From Bacteroidota bacterium (GTDB lineage Bacteria; Bacteroidota; Bacteroidia; Chitinophagales; Chitinophagaceae), in the NCBI GenBank assembly GCA_028875875.1, contig JAGWUV010000029.1, positions 1-57,827 on the forward strand: 57,827 bases of DNA, in the 5' to 3' direction. Under the pieces are notes generated by a model. That model did not search any database. It was not told the origin of the DNA and worked only from the letters and a program-made list of their open reading frames with translations. The translations under genes and the position numbers were made by a program. Within the stretch, counting starts at the first letter, position 1, and each line of letters opens with the position of its first letter. This document shows, piece after piece, positions 1-9,127 of the stretch.

Positions 1-377
1 TCCAAATGCAGTTTATGAAAAAAGCGATGTGCCATTGGTGCAATCAGTATTCCAATATTGGTAATAAACGCTACTCCACTGAATAAGGCATAGAATGAAG
101 AAAATATCTTACCTATGTTTGTTTTTATCTCCGCTACTGGTCCCATCCCACTTAATATCATGGATGCATTATGCAATGCATCCATCCAACTCATTGGCCC
201 CCAGTAATGATAGCCTATAATACCAATCAATAAACAAATAGTTAAAATACCTGTAGCAAAGAATGCGTTCCATGCTAAACGTTGAAGGAAAAGGTGTTTC
301 GGTAATAAAGCTTTGCTCTTGTGTTCAAAGTTGAATAACGAGGCCCGCCTGTAAAACTTGGAAGAATGTTCTGTCAT
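1..377 (-). CDS. Two-TM channel-like membrane protein, C-terminus cut by window edge
   Basis: The frame opens at the ATG at 377 and runs off the left edge (125 codons seen). It has a basic N-terminus, a first membrane segment at about residues 37-58, a short re-entrant-looking loop containing WMDALHNASMILSGMGP (about 65-81), and a second membrane segment (about 88-112) ending in HRFFHKLHLD. This TM-P-loop-TM layout resembles the minimal two-TM potassium channel fold. However, the filter position reads SGMGP instead of the classical TVGYG, so potassium selectivity cannot be assumed. The gene begins 13 nt after the stop of the serine hydrolase gene and is probably cotranscribed with it. I recall similar short proteins being annotated as potassium channel family or hypothetical; the channel call is inference from the layout. 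Confidence 0.6.
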   Translation of the reverse strand, partial: MTEHSSKFYRRASLFNFEHKSKALLPKHLFLQRLAWNAFFATGILTICLLIGIIGYHYWGPMSWMDALHNASMILSGMGPVAEIKTNIGKIFSSFYALFSGVAFITNIGILIAPMAHRFFHKLHL

Positions 378-390
378 AAAAATAGCTTTC

Positions 391-1452
391 CTATTTGCAA
401 TTAGAAGGTATTTGATCGTCAATTTCTTTCTTCAGATCAATGTAAATATTTCTTTTTTGTTCGCTTCCTAAAAGTGTTTTTACAAAGAAAATGCAAGCAT
501 AACCGCGGCAATTATCAACCATTGGCCAGGTTCCGAATAAACCAGGAGAGGCAACTACGGTTGCTTTGCCTCCGGCATCTTTTTCCATGATCCATTCACC
601 AAGACCATAAGTATAACCTTCTCCAGCTTTTGGAGTATATTTTACCATATCCAATGTGTTTTCCTCTTTTTGCATTTCTGCGATCGCATTTTCACTCAAT
701 ATCCGTTTCCCGTTAAAAACACCTTTATTCAGGATCATCACAAGAAAATTCATGTATTCTTCCGCATTCGATCTGGCTCCACCCGAAGGATTTGGAGCCA
801 GACTGTAATTTTCATTTTGAAAAGTCGTACTCCGCATACCCAATGGTCTGAATATCTTTTCAATCATCAATTGATTAAAACTTTTTCGTGTAACTACTTC
901 GCAAACCCTGGCAGCAATATTCAGTCCTGCGCTGCCATAATGAAAACCTGTTCCAGGATTGTATTCAATTTCTTTTTTTGAAGCAAGGTCATTTACTTCC
1001 TCTTCAAGCGAGGCATATTTTCTTCTTTGCAAGATACCAATCAAATTTGTACGTTCCTGTTCAATTCCAGTTTGATGACTAAGACAATGCCTGATCGTAA
1101 TATAACCTTTTCCGTATTTTGCAAAAATGGGCAGGTATTTACTTACTTTATCATCCAGCGAAATTTTCCCTTCATCTACCAACGTCATCACCATCGCAGC
1201 TGTAAGCCATTTACTGCAACTTGCAATCGGGGCAACTGTTTTCTTATCAAAATCTCCGAGCTTTTTATCGTAAATAACCTTGTTGTTTTTGTAAATTAAT
1301 GCAACAATATTACCTCCCAATTCTTTTTTATAAGAATCCAGCTTTTTATCCACGCTGCTAAAGTCGTATTGTGCAAATGCAGACTGAAAGAATAGCAGAA
1401 AACTCAATACCGTACTGACTTTGATGCAGGGTTTTAAAAATTTGACCGACAT
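391..1452 (-). CDS. Exported serine hydrolase, class C beta-lactamase/DD-peptidase family
   Basis: A 353-residue protein with a signal peptide ending near AFAQ (residue 28). The penicillin-binding fold motifs are visible. SCSK at 78-81 is the SxxK nucleophile/base pair, YGS at 172-174 is the second catalytic motif, and SPG at about 302-304 sits where HxG/KTG is expected. Family members include EstB-type esterases, D-aminopeptidases and AmpC relatives, so the substrate is open and antibiotic hydrolysis should not be assumed. The protein is predicted to be periplasmic. It is read divergently from clpB, and a copy of the 17-nt dispersed repeat lies 88 nt upstream of its start in the same orientation. 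The truncated channel-like gene follows after 13 nt. Confidence 0.85.
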   Translation of the reverse strand: MSVKFLKPCIKVSTVLSFLLFFQSAFAQYDFSSVDKKLDSYKKELGGNIVALIYKNNKVIYDKKLGDFDKKTVAPIASCSKWLTAAMVMTLVDEGKISLDDKVSKYLPIFAKYGKGYITIRHCLSHQTGIEQERTNLIGILQRRKYASLEEEVNDLASKKEIEYNPGTGFHYGSAGLNIAARVCEVVTRKSFNQLMIEKIFRPLGMRSTTFQNENYSLAPNPSGGARSNAEEYMNFLVMILNKGVFNGKRILSENAIAEMQKEENTLDMVKYTPKAGEGYTYGLGEWIMEKDAGGKATVVASPGLFGTWPMVDNCRGYACIFFVKTLLGSEQKRNIYIDLKKEIDDQIPSNCK

Positions 1453-1540
1453 AATTTCTTCTTTTTACAAGTGGGTTATAATTTGTGAATGTAAAAGAAA
1501 GTTGATTGATACGAGCAGTTGTATATCAATTTAACTTTTC

Positions 1541-1557
1541 TTGCGTCGCACACTTGT
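1541..1557 (-). repeat. Dispersed intergenic 17-nt element, copy 1
   Basis: The complement reads ACAAGTGTGCGACGCAA, identical to five other copies in the window. It lies in the divergent gap between the serine hydrolase (start 1452) and clpB (start 1680), oriented toward the hydrolase. The preceding dinucleotide is GC here, whereas the other copies have GT. No TAnnTTTG promoter is obvious between it and the hydrolase start. Confidence 0.85.
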
Positions 1558-1679
1558 GCGTTCTGTTCTTTATTCATCCAAGACGATAAAAATAGGTCAA
1601 CCTTTGCCTTGGTGGAAAGAACAGATAAAACAAAAAATTAGAATAACTTATTTATAGAGGAGTATAAAAATTAGTGATT

Positions 1680-4274
1680 ATGAATTTGAATAACTATACC
1701 ATTAAAGCACAAGAAACCATACAGGCTTCGCAGCAAGAGGCTTTTAATAGCAACAACCCTGTTATTGAAACTAACCATTTGCTAAAAGTATTATTGAAAG
1801 ATGAAGATAGCCCTGTTGAATACCTGCTTAAAAAAAACGATGTAAATATTGCTTTTGTTCTGTCAAAAGTAGAGGATAGTATAAAGCGTTTACCTAAAAC
1901 TTCAGATACTGAACCTGCACAAAACATTAGTAGAGACTTGAATAATGCATTGCTAAAAGCTAATGCTTCGATCAAGCAGTTTGGCGATGAGTTTGTAAGC
2001 GTAGAACATTTACTGTTAGGCTTGCTGCAGGTAAGCGATGATGCTGGTAAAACATTAAAAGATGCCGGCCTAACTGAAAAAGGCCTTGTTGCTGCTATTA
2101 AGGAACTGCGTAAAGGAGATACAGTTAAGAGTCAAACACAATCGCATCAATACAACTCTTTGCAGAAATACGCAAAGAATCTTAACGAAATGGCACGTAA
2201 CGGAAAGTTAGATCCTGTAATTGGAAGAGATGAAGAGATCAGAAGAACCCTGCATATTCTTTCCAGGCGTTCAAAGAACAATCCTATTCTTGTAGGTGAA
2301 CCTGGTGTGGGTAAAACTGCTATTGCTGAAGGGTTGGCAATGCGTATAGTAAATGGGGATGTACCGGATAACTTAAAATCTAAGGTAATTTACGCCCTTG
2401 ATATGGGGCAATTAATTGCCGGTGCGAAATACAAAGGCGAATTCGAAGAAAGGTTAAAAGCGGTTGTTAAAGAAGTTGCAGAAAGTGAAGGCGAAATTAT
2501 TTTATTTATAGACGAGATACACACTTTAGTGGGCGCCGGTGGTGGCGAAGGAGCCATGGATGCAGCAAACATTTTGAAACCCGCATTAGCCCGTGGCGAG
2601 TTGAGGGCTGTTGGTGCTACTACCTTAAATGAGTATCAAAAATATTTTGAGAAGGATAAGGCATTGGAACGTCGTTTCCAAAAGGTGCTGGTTGATGAAC
2701 CAAGCGTGGAAGATGCAGTATCTATTTTGCGTGGCATTAAAGATCGTTATGAAACACACCATCATGTAAGGATAAAAGATGAAGCTATTATTGCTGCGGT
2801 TGAATTATCGCAACGTTATATTAGCGATCGTTTTCTTCCTGATAAAGCCATCGATTTAATTGATGAAAGTGCTGCCAAGCTTAGGCTAGAAATGAATAGT
2901 ATGCCTGAAGAGCTGGATAAATTGGAAAGAAATATTCGCCAGTTGGAAATTGAAAGAGAAGCGATAAAAAGGGAAAATGATGAAGAAAAACTGAAAGAGC
3001 TTTCCCGGGAAATATCGTTGCTTGCTGTTGAAAGAGATACATTAAAAGCAAAATGGAAACAAGAAAAGGAAATTGTTGAAAAAATTCAAACTTCAAAGGC
3101 TGCAATTGAGACTTTGAAAGTAGAGGCGGAACGTGCTGAACGAGATGGTGATTTTGGAAAGGTGGCAGAGATTCGTTATGGGAAGATAAAAGAAGAAGAA
3201 AAAAATATAGTACTCTACTCAAAAGAGCTAGAAGCAATTAGTGAACGAAGATTATTAAAAGAAGAAGTTGATGCGGAGGATATTGCAGAGAACATTGCTA
3301 AAGCAACCGGTATTCCTGTAAGTAAGATGCTTCAAAGTGAAAGAGAAAAATTATTGAACCTTGAGGATCATTTGCATGAAAGAGTGGTAGGGCAGGAGGA
3401 AGCCATAACTGCTGTAGCCGATGCTATACGACGAAGCCGTGCAGGGCTTCAAGATCCCAAAAAACCTATTGGATCGTTTATTTTCCTAGGTACCACAGGC
3501 GTAGGTAAAACTGAACTGGCAAAAGCTCTGGCGGAATATTTATTTGATGATGAGAATATGATGACTCGTATAGACATGAGCGAATACCAGGAAAAGCACA
3601 CTGTTTCACGTTTGGTAGGAGCGCCTCCCGGTTATGTGGGATATGAGGAAGGTGGTCAATTAACCGAAGCTGTTCGTCGTAAGCCCTATTCTGTTGTATT
3701 ATTGGATGAAATTGAAAAAGCACATCCTGATGTGTTCAATGTATTATTACAAGTGTTGGATGATGGCAGGTTGACTGATAATAAAGGTCGTACCGTGAAT
3801 TTTAAGAACACGATCATTATTATGACCAGCAACATGGGTAGCCAAATTATTCAGGATGCTTTTGAAAAGGTAACTGATAAAAATAAAGAAGAAGTGGTAG
3901 AAGCTACCAAGGTAGAAGTAATGAATTTACTCAAACAAACAATACGGCCTGAATTCTTAAATCGTGTTGATGAGATCATCATGTTCCAACCATTGATGAA
4001 GAAAGAGATAAGAGGTATCGTTAAAATACAATTGAATCAATTAGCTACATTAATTCGCCAGAATGGAATTGAATTGGAGTTTAGCGACTATTTGCTGGAT
4101 TACGTGGGTGAAAATGGATATGATCCTCAATTTGGTGCAAGGCCATTAAAACGGTTGATTCAGAAGGAAATAATAAACCAGTTGAGTAAAAAAATACTGG
4201 CAGGAGAAATTGACAAAGGGAAGAAAGTTTTGGTAGATGTATTCGATGGTGTAGTTGTATTTCGGAATGAATAA
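1680..4274 (+). CDS. clpB: ATP-dependent chaperone ClpB (disaggregase)
   Basis: An 864-residue Hsp100 protein of normal ClpB length that resolubilises aggregated proteins together with DnaK/DnaJ/GrpE. The N-terminal Clp-N double repeat covers about residues 1-145. The first AAA+ domain has Walker A GEPGVGKT (206-213) and a Walker B ending in FIDE (about 276-279). A long charged coiled-coil middle domain (about 395-520) separates it from the second AAA+ domain, whose Walker A GTTGVGKT is at 604-611. The long middle domain distinguishes ClpB from ClpC. A GTG at 1674 could add two residues, but AGAGGAG at 1656-1662 and the family N-terminus MNLNNYT favour the ATG at 1680. It stands alone and ends at a strong bidirectional terminator. 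I see no CIRCE-like heat-shock operator. Confidence 0.97.
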   Translation: MNLNNYTIKAQETIQASQQEAFNSNNPVIETNHLLKVLLKDEDSPVEYLLKKNDVNIAFVLSKVEDSIKRLPKTSDTEPAQNISRDLNNALLKANASIKQFGDEFVSVEHLLLGLLQVSDDAGKTLKDAGLTEKGLVAAIKELRKGDTVKSQTQSHQYNSLQKYAKNLNEMARNGKLDPVIGRDEEIRRTLHILSRRSKNNPILVGEPGVGKTAIAEGLAMRIVNGDVPDNLKSKVIYALDMGQLIAGAKYKGEFEERLKAVVKEVAESEGEIILFIDEIHTLVGAGGGEGAMDAANILKPALARGELRAVGATTLNEYQKYFEKDKALERRFQKVLVDEPSVEDAVSILRGIKDRYETHHHVRIKDEAIIAAVELSQRYISDRFLPDKAIDLIDESAAKLRLEMNSMPEELDKLERNIRQLEIEREAIKRENDEEKLKELSREISLLAVERDTLKAKWKQEKEIVEKIQTSKAAIETLKVEAERAERDGDFGKVAEIRYGKIKEEEKNIVLYSKELEAISERRLLKEEVDAEDIAENIAKATGIPVSKMLQSEREKLLNLEDHLHERVVGQEEAITAVADAIRRSRAGLQDPKKPIGSFIFLGTTGVGKTELAKALAEYLFDDENMMTRIDMSEYQEKHTVSRLVGAPPGYVGYEEGGQLTEAVRRKPYSVVLLDEIEKAHPDVFNVLLQVLDDGRLTDNKGRTVNFKNTIIIMTSNMGSQIIQDAFEKVTDKNKEEVVEATKVEVMNLLKQTIRPEFLNRVDEIIMFQPLMKKEIRGIVKIQLNQLATLIRQNGIELEFSDYLLDYVGENGYDPQFGARPLKRLIQKEIINQLSKKILAGEIDKGKKVLVDVFDGVVVFRNE

Positions 4275-4300
4275 ATTACAAGGCACAACATCTCTAAAAT

Positions 4301-4335
4301 AAAAGAGCCCCGAATTACTATTCGGGGCTCTTTTT
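4301..4335. terminator. Bidirectional intrinsic terminator between clpB and the RRM gene
   Basis: A perfect 15-bp stem (4301-4315 with 4320-4334) around the loop TACT. Its GC core is GAGCCCC/GGGGCTC, and it is flanked by an A-run on the left and a T-run on the right. Both convergent genes can therefore terminate on it. Confidence 0.93.
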
Positions 4336-4347
4336 ATTTGCAATTAA

Positions 4348-4641
4348 TTACCAGCGATTGCTGTTGCTGAAAGATCTTTTGTTGTTAGTGCTTCTTTCTT
4401 CTCTGGGTTTTGCGATTGCCACTCCAATTGTGCGGCCTTCAACAATTGCACCATTTAATTCAGTGATCGCTTTTTGTGCGGCTTCTTCATTGTTCATCTC
4501 AACAAAGCCAAAACCACGACTGCGATTAGTGAATTTGTCCATAATAATTTTAGCAGAAGCTACTTCGCCGTATTCTGCAAAGAATTCTCTCAGGTCTTCA
4601 TCTTGAACGTTGAAGCTGAGGTTAGATACATAAATGTTCAT
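4348..4641 (-). CDS. Single-RRM RNA-binding protein
   Basis: A 97-residue protein made of one RNA recognition motif and a short basic, Asn/Ser-rich tail. RNP2 is IYVSNL (residues 3-8) and RNP1 is RGFGFVEM (42-49); these are the aromatic RNA-contact strands. This is the glycine-poor bacterial RRM type found in Bacteroidota and cyanobacteria, where such proteins are often cold-induced or act in RNA metabolism. It is convergent with clpB. A good TAnnTTTG promoter about 130 nt upstream predicts a long untranslated leader, which would suit post-transcriptional or autogenous control; that part is inference. Confidence 0.93.
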   Translation of the reverse strand: MNIYVSNLSFNVQDEDLREFFAEYGEVASAKIIMDKFTNRSRGFGFVEMNNEEAAQKAITELNGAIVEGRTIGVAIAKPREERSTNNKRSFSNSNRW

Positions 4642-4775
4642 CTTTCTAAAAGATTGATTTGATAAAAATACTTGAGAATAAAAGCAGCAGTAAAGAAGAC
4701 TAACTATTAGCGGAAAATGCGTAGCAGAAAATATCGTTCACTTACAAAGTGCTATCAACACTCAAATTAACAGCG

Positions 4776-4783
4776 CAAAGATA
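4776..4783 (-). promoter_or_regulatory. Predicted -7 promoter element of the RRM gene
   Basis: The complement reads TATCTTTG, a perfect match to the Bacteroidota TAnnTTTG element. It lies 134 nt upstream of the RRM start and predicts a leader of about 130 nt. A clear TTTG -33 element is not visible at the usual spacing, so the call rests on the -7 box alone. Confidence 0.45.
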
Positions 4784-4908
4784 ATGAATTACAGTGAATA
4801 CCATCATTTAATTTAAGAATGCAGGTACTATTGGCAAGCTTTTAACAGCGTAGCACTGTTTTGTATATCAAATGTATTCTGTATTTTACCCTGATAAATC
4901 ATGATGTT

Positions 4909-5796
4909 ATGAAAAGATTGCTACTGTCTTTCTTACAAATATTCATCGTCTCATTTTTTTGTACTGCACAAGATTTACAACAGGTGCGGAAGGACTTCGA
5001 GTCTATGATGAAAAATACAACCGATATTCCTTATGGAAATAATAAGAAAACTGGAAAGTATTATGATATCCGTGGTTTTAAAATGTATTGTGAAGTATAT
5101 GGTGAGGGTAAACCTTTATTGATTATACATGGTAATGGAGGTTCGATTGATAATTTTGTGAATAACATTCCTTACTTCTCATCTAAGTATAAAGTAATTG
5201 TTGCTGATAGCAGATCGCAGGGGAAATCGGTTGATGCAGGCGATTCGTTAACTTATGAAATGATGGCCGATGATTATGCAGCTTTATTAAGCGCCATGAA
5301 AATTGATTCTGCTAATGTAATTGGATGGAGCGATGGTGGCATTAATGGGCTTTTACTTGCAATGCGGCATCCGGAAAAGGTGAAGATGCTAGCTATTACC
5401 GGAGCTAATCTTTGGCCAGATACTAATGCTGTTTTTAAAGAAGTATGGAATATTGTTCAACCTGAATATGATGCACTGAAAAATAAAACGAATAAAAGTG
5501 AACAGGAAAAAAATCAGTGGAAGCTGGTTCGGTTATTATGGGAACAACCACATATTGCTCCCACTGCTTTGCATGCTATTGCATGTCCTACGCTGGTAAT
5601 TGGAGGCGATCATGATGTGATACGTGAAGAACATACCATGCTTATCTACCAAAATATTCCTAAAGCTTATTTATGGATATTGCCCAATTCCGGACACAGT
5701 ACCCCCGTTCGGTATAAAACAGAATTCAATAAAACTGTTGATGAATTTTTTATAAGTCCTTATAGGGAAATAAAAGGCGAAATGCGTTTTTATTGA
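4909..5796 (+). CDS. Exported alpha/beta hydrolase
   Basis: A 295-residue alpha/beta-fold hydrolase. The ATG at 4909 is chosen because it opens a signal peptide ending at FFCTAQ (about residue 21); the reading frame upstream of it (TTG at 4861) has no such feature. Visible motifs are the oxyanion strand IIHGNGGS (about 72-79), the nucleophile elbow GWSDG with Ser141, an acid in GGDHD (Asp234 or Asp236) and the base His263 in SGHS. The family covers esterases, haloperoxidase-like enzymes and C-C hydrolases, so the substrate is unknown. The YdeI-like gene follows within 20 nt and is probably cotranscribed. Confidence 0.85.
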   Translation: MKRLLLSFLQIFIVSFFCTAQDLQQVRKDFESMMKNTTDIPYGNNKKTGKYYDIRGFKMYCEVYGEGKPLLIIHGNGGSIDNFVNNIPYFSSKYKVIVADSRSQGKSVDAGDSLTYEMMADDYAALLSAMKIDSANVIGWSDGGINGLLLAMRHPEKVKMLAITGANLWPDTNAVFKEVWNIVQPEYDALKNKTNKSEQEKNQWKLVRLLWEQPHIAPTALHAIACPTLVIGGDHDVIREEHTMLIYQNIPKAYLWILPNSGHSTPVRYKTEFNKTVDEFFISPYREIKGEMRFY

Positions 5797-5813
5797 TTAC
5801 TCTTCTGTTCCTT

Positions 5814-6314
5814 ATGCTAAGTTTTACCACAGAAATATTGAAGTTTGGAAAACAGGGTGAAAAAACCGGATGGTCGTATATAATTGTTTCCGGGAAGCAG
5901 GCTATAGCATTGGGGCATAGTTCAAAAAAATCTTTTCGTGTAAAGGGTTTTGTAGATAATTATGCTATAACAAATGTAGCATTGCTTCCAATGGGAGACG
6001 GAAGTTTTATACTGCCCTTGAACATAGCAATACGAAGAGCTATTAAAAAGAATTATGGTGCTAAGCTTGAAGTTCGTATTGAACTGGATGTAGCTGAACC
6101 CACTATATCAAAAGAGCTTTTGGAATGCCTTTCTGATGAGCCATCTGCTTTGCAATATTTTACTTCACTTCCCAAATCGCACCAGAATTATTATAGCAAA
6201 TGGGTTGAAAGTGCCAAAACAGTGTCTACCAAAACAAGAAGAATTTCCCTGGCATTAGCCGCTATGGAAAGAAAAATGAGTTTTTCTGAAATGATGCGAG
6301 CTTCCAAGGAGTAA
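5814..6314 (+). CDS. YdeI/OmpD-associated family protein (DUF1905 + YdeI C-terminal domain)
   Basis: A protein of about 166 residues. The N-terminal half (FGKQGEKTGWSYI... KKSFRVKGFVDN... IRRAIKK) matches DUF1905, a small beta-barrel-like domain. The C-terminal half (LPKSHQNYYSKWVESAKT... RRISLALAAMERK) matches the YdeI/OmpD-associated helical domain linked in some bacteria to bacteriocin resistance. The true molecular function is unknown. The start is uncertain: a TTG at 5793 overlaps the preceding stop codon, while the ATG at 5814 gives a normal N-terminus. It is probably translated in the same transcript as the hydrolase before it. Confidence 0.8.
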   Translation: MLSFTTEILKFGKQGEKTGWSYIIVSGKQAIALGHSSKKSFRVKGFVDNYAITNVALLPMGDGSFILPLNIAIRRAIKKNYGAKLEVRIELDVAEPTISKELLECLSDEPSALQYFTSLPKSHQNYYSKWVESAKTVSTKTRRISLALAAMERKMSFSEMMRASKE

Positions 6315-6464
6315 ATAATTGAGTGTTCATTTTGCCCTTTAACATTTTATTAATACACACAATTCCTTTTTCTGTATCTGATAAAGGGAGAATGGCTCAA
6401 TTATTGAAATGAAACGGTAAATACCATCCTATGTAATGAATGTTACTCTAAAACATTAATTATT

Positions 6465-7343
6465 ATGAAAAGCAAACACTTACTATCCGGCATCGCCTTC
6501 ATGGCGTTCGCATCTTCAGTTTTCCTGATCGCTTGTAATAAAAGCAGTTCTGCTGAAAATCCCTCAGGCTCACAGAATGTATCGTTGTACATGACAGATG
6601 GCCCTGGACTGTTCGACAATGTTTATCTTGATATTAAAGATGTAAAAGTATTGGTAGATACTTCATCAAATACTCGTGTTCACGATAGTTGCGATTATGA
6701 TAGAATGGGGGATCGTGAGCATCATCAACCTGATTCTTTTTTTGTATGGCAAGATCTTAACGTAAAGGCAGGCGTTTATGATTTGCTTCAATTGCGTAAC
6801 GGTACCGATACTTTATTGGCCGCAGCAAACATTAAAGCCGGTACTATTCGGATGATTAGGATTGATTTAGGTACGAATAATTCTTTAGTAAAAGACAGTG
6901 TAAGTTATCCTTTGAATTTATTGCCTAATGCTCCTTCTTACGTTATTATTAAGCTGAGAGGAGATGAGTGGGAACATCATGCACCCAATTCATATCGTTT
7001 ATGGCTTGATTTTGATGTGCAACGCTCTGTTATAAAATTGATGGATAATAAGTTTTATCTGCGTCCATTTATAAAAGCGTTTGTGGTAGATAAAACAGGA
7101 ACTGTACAAGGCAATGTTTTACCACTCGATGCTTCTCCGGCAATAGTAACAGTTTATAATAGTACAGATACTGCATACGGTATTACCAGCCGAGGAGGTA
7201 TGTTTAAGCTGAGAGGATTGAAAGATGGTACTTATAATGTATTCCTGAACCCTTCCAATGGCTATAAGGATACTACAATTACCAATGTTACTATTTCAAA
7301 CGCATCAACAGTTTCATTGGGAAGTGTTACACTGCATAAGTAA
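6465..7343 (+). CDS. DUF4382 lipoprotein with carboxypeptidase-regulatory-like tail
   Basis: A 292-residue lipoprotein whose lipobox ends FLIAC, with Cys24 as the acylation site. Residues about 37-205 fit DUF4382 (VSLYMTDGPG... VYLDIKDVKV... IRIDLG), a beta-rich surface domain common in Bacteroidota. Residues about 212-290 form a short Greek-key repeat (GNVLPLD... FKLRGLKDGTYNVFL) of the carboxypeptidase-regulatory type. It is predicted to sit at the outer membrane; the role is unknown. It is a single gene with its own terminator, convergent with the S10 peptidase gene. A His/Asp-rich loop near residues 72-90 could bind a cation, which is speculative. Confidence 0.88.
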   Translation: MKSKHLLSGIAFMAFASSVFLIACNKSSSAENPSGSQNVSLYMTDGPGLFDNVYLDIKDVKVLVDTSSNTRVHDSCDYDRMGDREHHQPDSFFVWQDLNVKAGVYDLLQLRNGTDTLLAAANIKAGTIRMIRIDLGTNNSLVKDSVSYPLNLLPNAPSYVIIKLRGDEWEHHAPNSYRLWLDFDVQRSVIKLMDNKFYLRPFIKAFVVDKTGTVQGNVLPLDASPAIVTVYNSTDTAYGITSRGGMFKLRGLKDGTYNVFLNPSNGYKDTTITNVTISNASTVSLGSVTLHK

Positions 7344-7395
7344 GTGTATAAAAGCAGAAATAAATGAGGCGAAGTATTATGTGATTTATATAAGA

Positions 7396-7428
7396 AGAGG
7401 CTACCCAAAAGTAGCCTCTCTTTTTTTT
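7396..7428 (+). terminator. Intrinsic terminator after the DUF4382 gene
   Basis: A 9-bp stem (AGAGGCTAC, 7396-7404, with GTAGCCTCT, 7411-7419) around CCAAAA, followed by CTTTTTTTT. It lies between two convergent genes, but the T-run favours the + strand. Confidence 0.88.
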
Positions 7429-7445
7429 GTAATGATCTGTATCGC

Positions 7446-8912
7446 TTATTTTGGAAGCGCAGATTGAATGAATTGATCAAAGTCTTTCTTCAACTGAATG
7501 AGAGATGGTTTATGTATATACATCATGTGCCCGGCTTCATAATAAGTTAGTGTAATATTCTTCTTAAGTTCTTTTTTCAGGAACATGTGATCTACAACAT
7601 TTCGGGTAGCAAAATATGGTGTAGCCATATCATAAAAACCGTTCGCTATCCAAACCTTTAGAAAAGGATTTTTGGTCATAGCATCTCTTAGTGTTTCTGC
7701 CACATTCAAATATTTGTCGCTACTTAAAGGCCAGGGTCTTGGTCTTCCGGTTAGTACTTCATAGGGAAGGTCGTTTTCATATTTTAAGGTTCTGCGTATA
7801 TAGTCGTTGGCAGCCATGGCATAAACACCATATATAGTTTTGTCATAGCTGGGATCATAATCAAATTCATCGCCTGCTTCATCGTAATCATAGCCTGTAA
7901 ATCTGGTATCTAATCGCCCCACAGTTTTTCCCTCACTTCTTAGTAACTCCTTGTTGAATCTTCCCACATATAAACGCAGATTGGTTTGTAGCAGATAAGT
8001 GGTGGATAGCCCGGTGAAACTGTGTAATCGTTCGGCTATTTTATTTTTTTCATCATCGCTTAGTTGATCACCTTTTAATAAAGCGCTAGCATATTCATTT
8101 ATACTAAAAGACTCAACATCTTTCAGCAGGCTATGCAAATCTTTATATTGAGGTACTTTATGATGATACCAGGCAGTAGCACTGAAAGTGGGGAGCAGTA
8201 GAGGGAAAGGCCTGTCGTTACCACGGTCTGTTATATCGGCTCCGAAGTCGAGGATAGCAGAAATGAGAATAACGCCGTTTAAATAAAATCCATAACGGTT
8301 TTGTAAGTAACCGGCTAATCCAGCACTTCGGGTAGTGCCGTAACTTTCACCGCCGATGAATTTGGGAGAGCTCCATCTTTCGTAACGGGTAGTATATAAA
8401 CGTATAAAATCTCCTACCAGATGAAGATCGTTTTCATAACCCGTAAACTCATTCTTATCGTTTTTGCCAACCGGCCTCGTGTAACCGGTAAGCATTGGAT
8501 CAATGAAAACTATATCAGTTTTGTCTAGCCAACTATATTCATTATCAACGTAGCTATAAGGGGGCTGAGTTGATGAGCCATCATCGTTCATCACTACTCT
8601 TTTTGGGCCTAAAGCTCCCATGTGAAGCCATAAAGATGCAGAGCCGGGACCGCCGTTATAAGCAAAAAGAATGGGGCGTTTAGATGGGTCAGATTCTCCG
8701 TCTTTAGTATACGCTACGAAAAATAATTTGGCTTTTACCGAGTCGTTTTCGTTTTTCACCGGCATATAACCCGCTGTGGCTGTGTAATTAATAACCTGTC
8801 CATTCAGTTTTATTTGATGCTTTGTTACAGATAAATCGAAGGTCTTGTCCGTTTTCTGCGCTGCCAGTAGAATGGGGAAAAGAATTGCAATCAAGAAAAT
8901 AAATTTTTTCAT
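7446..8912 (-). CDS. Exported S10 family serine carboxypeptidase-like protein
   Basis: A 488-residue protein with a signal peptide ending LLAAQ (residue 19). S10 hallmarks are present: NGGPGS near 86-91 (oxyanion region), the nucleophile motif GESYGT at 188-193 with Ser190, Asp428 in NGFYDMATPY, and His462 in EAGHMMY. The family removes C-terminal residues from peptides; the bacterial versions are periplasmic and largely uncharacterised. It is a single gene, divergent from the RND efflux operon across a 215-nt gap. A TAATTTCG box on the minus strand just upstream of the start could serve as its -7 element. Confidence 0.92.
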   Translation of the reverse strand: MKKFIFLIAILFPILLAAQKTDKTFDLSVTKHQIKLNGQVINYTATAGYMPVKNENDSVKAKLFFVAYTKDGESDPSKRPILFAYNGGPGSASLWLHMGALGPKRVVMNDDGSSTQPPYSYVDNEYSWLDKTDIVFIDPMLTGYTRPVGKNDKNEFTGYENDLHLVGDFIRLYTTRYERWSSPKFIGGESYGTTRSAGLAGYLQNRYGFYLNGVILISAILDFGADITDRGNDRPFPLLLPTFSATAWYHHKVPQYKDLHSLLKDVESFSINEYASALLKGDQLSDDEKNKIAERLHSFTGLSTTYLLQTNLRLYVGRFNKELLRSEGKTVGRLDTRFTGYDYDEAGDEFDYDPSYDKTIYGVYAMAANDYIRRTLKYENDLPYEVLTGRPRPWPLSSDKYLNVAETLRDAMTKNPFLKVWIANGFYDMATPYFATRNVVDHMFLKKELKKNITLTYYEAGHMMYIHKPSLIQLKKDFDQFIQSALPK

Positions 8913-9127
8913 AAGCGTATGATTTTTTCAGTGTTACCGAAATTACGCCTTTCATAATATTTTAATTTGCCTCTAATCAAATAATGTTCAAACTTATTTT
9001 TCTATCCATTACTTTTGCCCCTTCTTCACCAACACCCACACTGTAACATGTTTCGCAATAACCGAGCGAAATCTATCTAGTATATACATATATCTGAAAA
9101 GCAGTCTTTTTGAAAGAACATTTGAAT

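Noticed and set aside
391-1452. An antibiotic-resistance beta-lactamase
   Set aside because: Only general class C/esterase-family motifs are seen; the second motif is YGS rather than YAN and the third is SPG rather than KTG, so a peptidase or esterase role is more likely.
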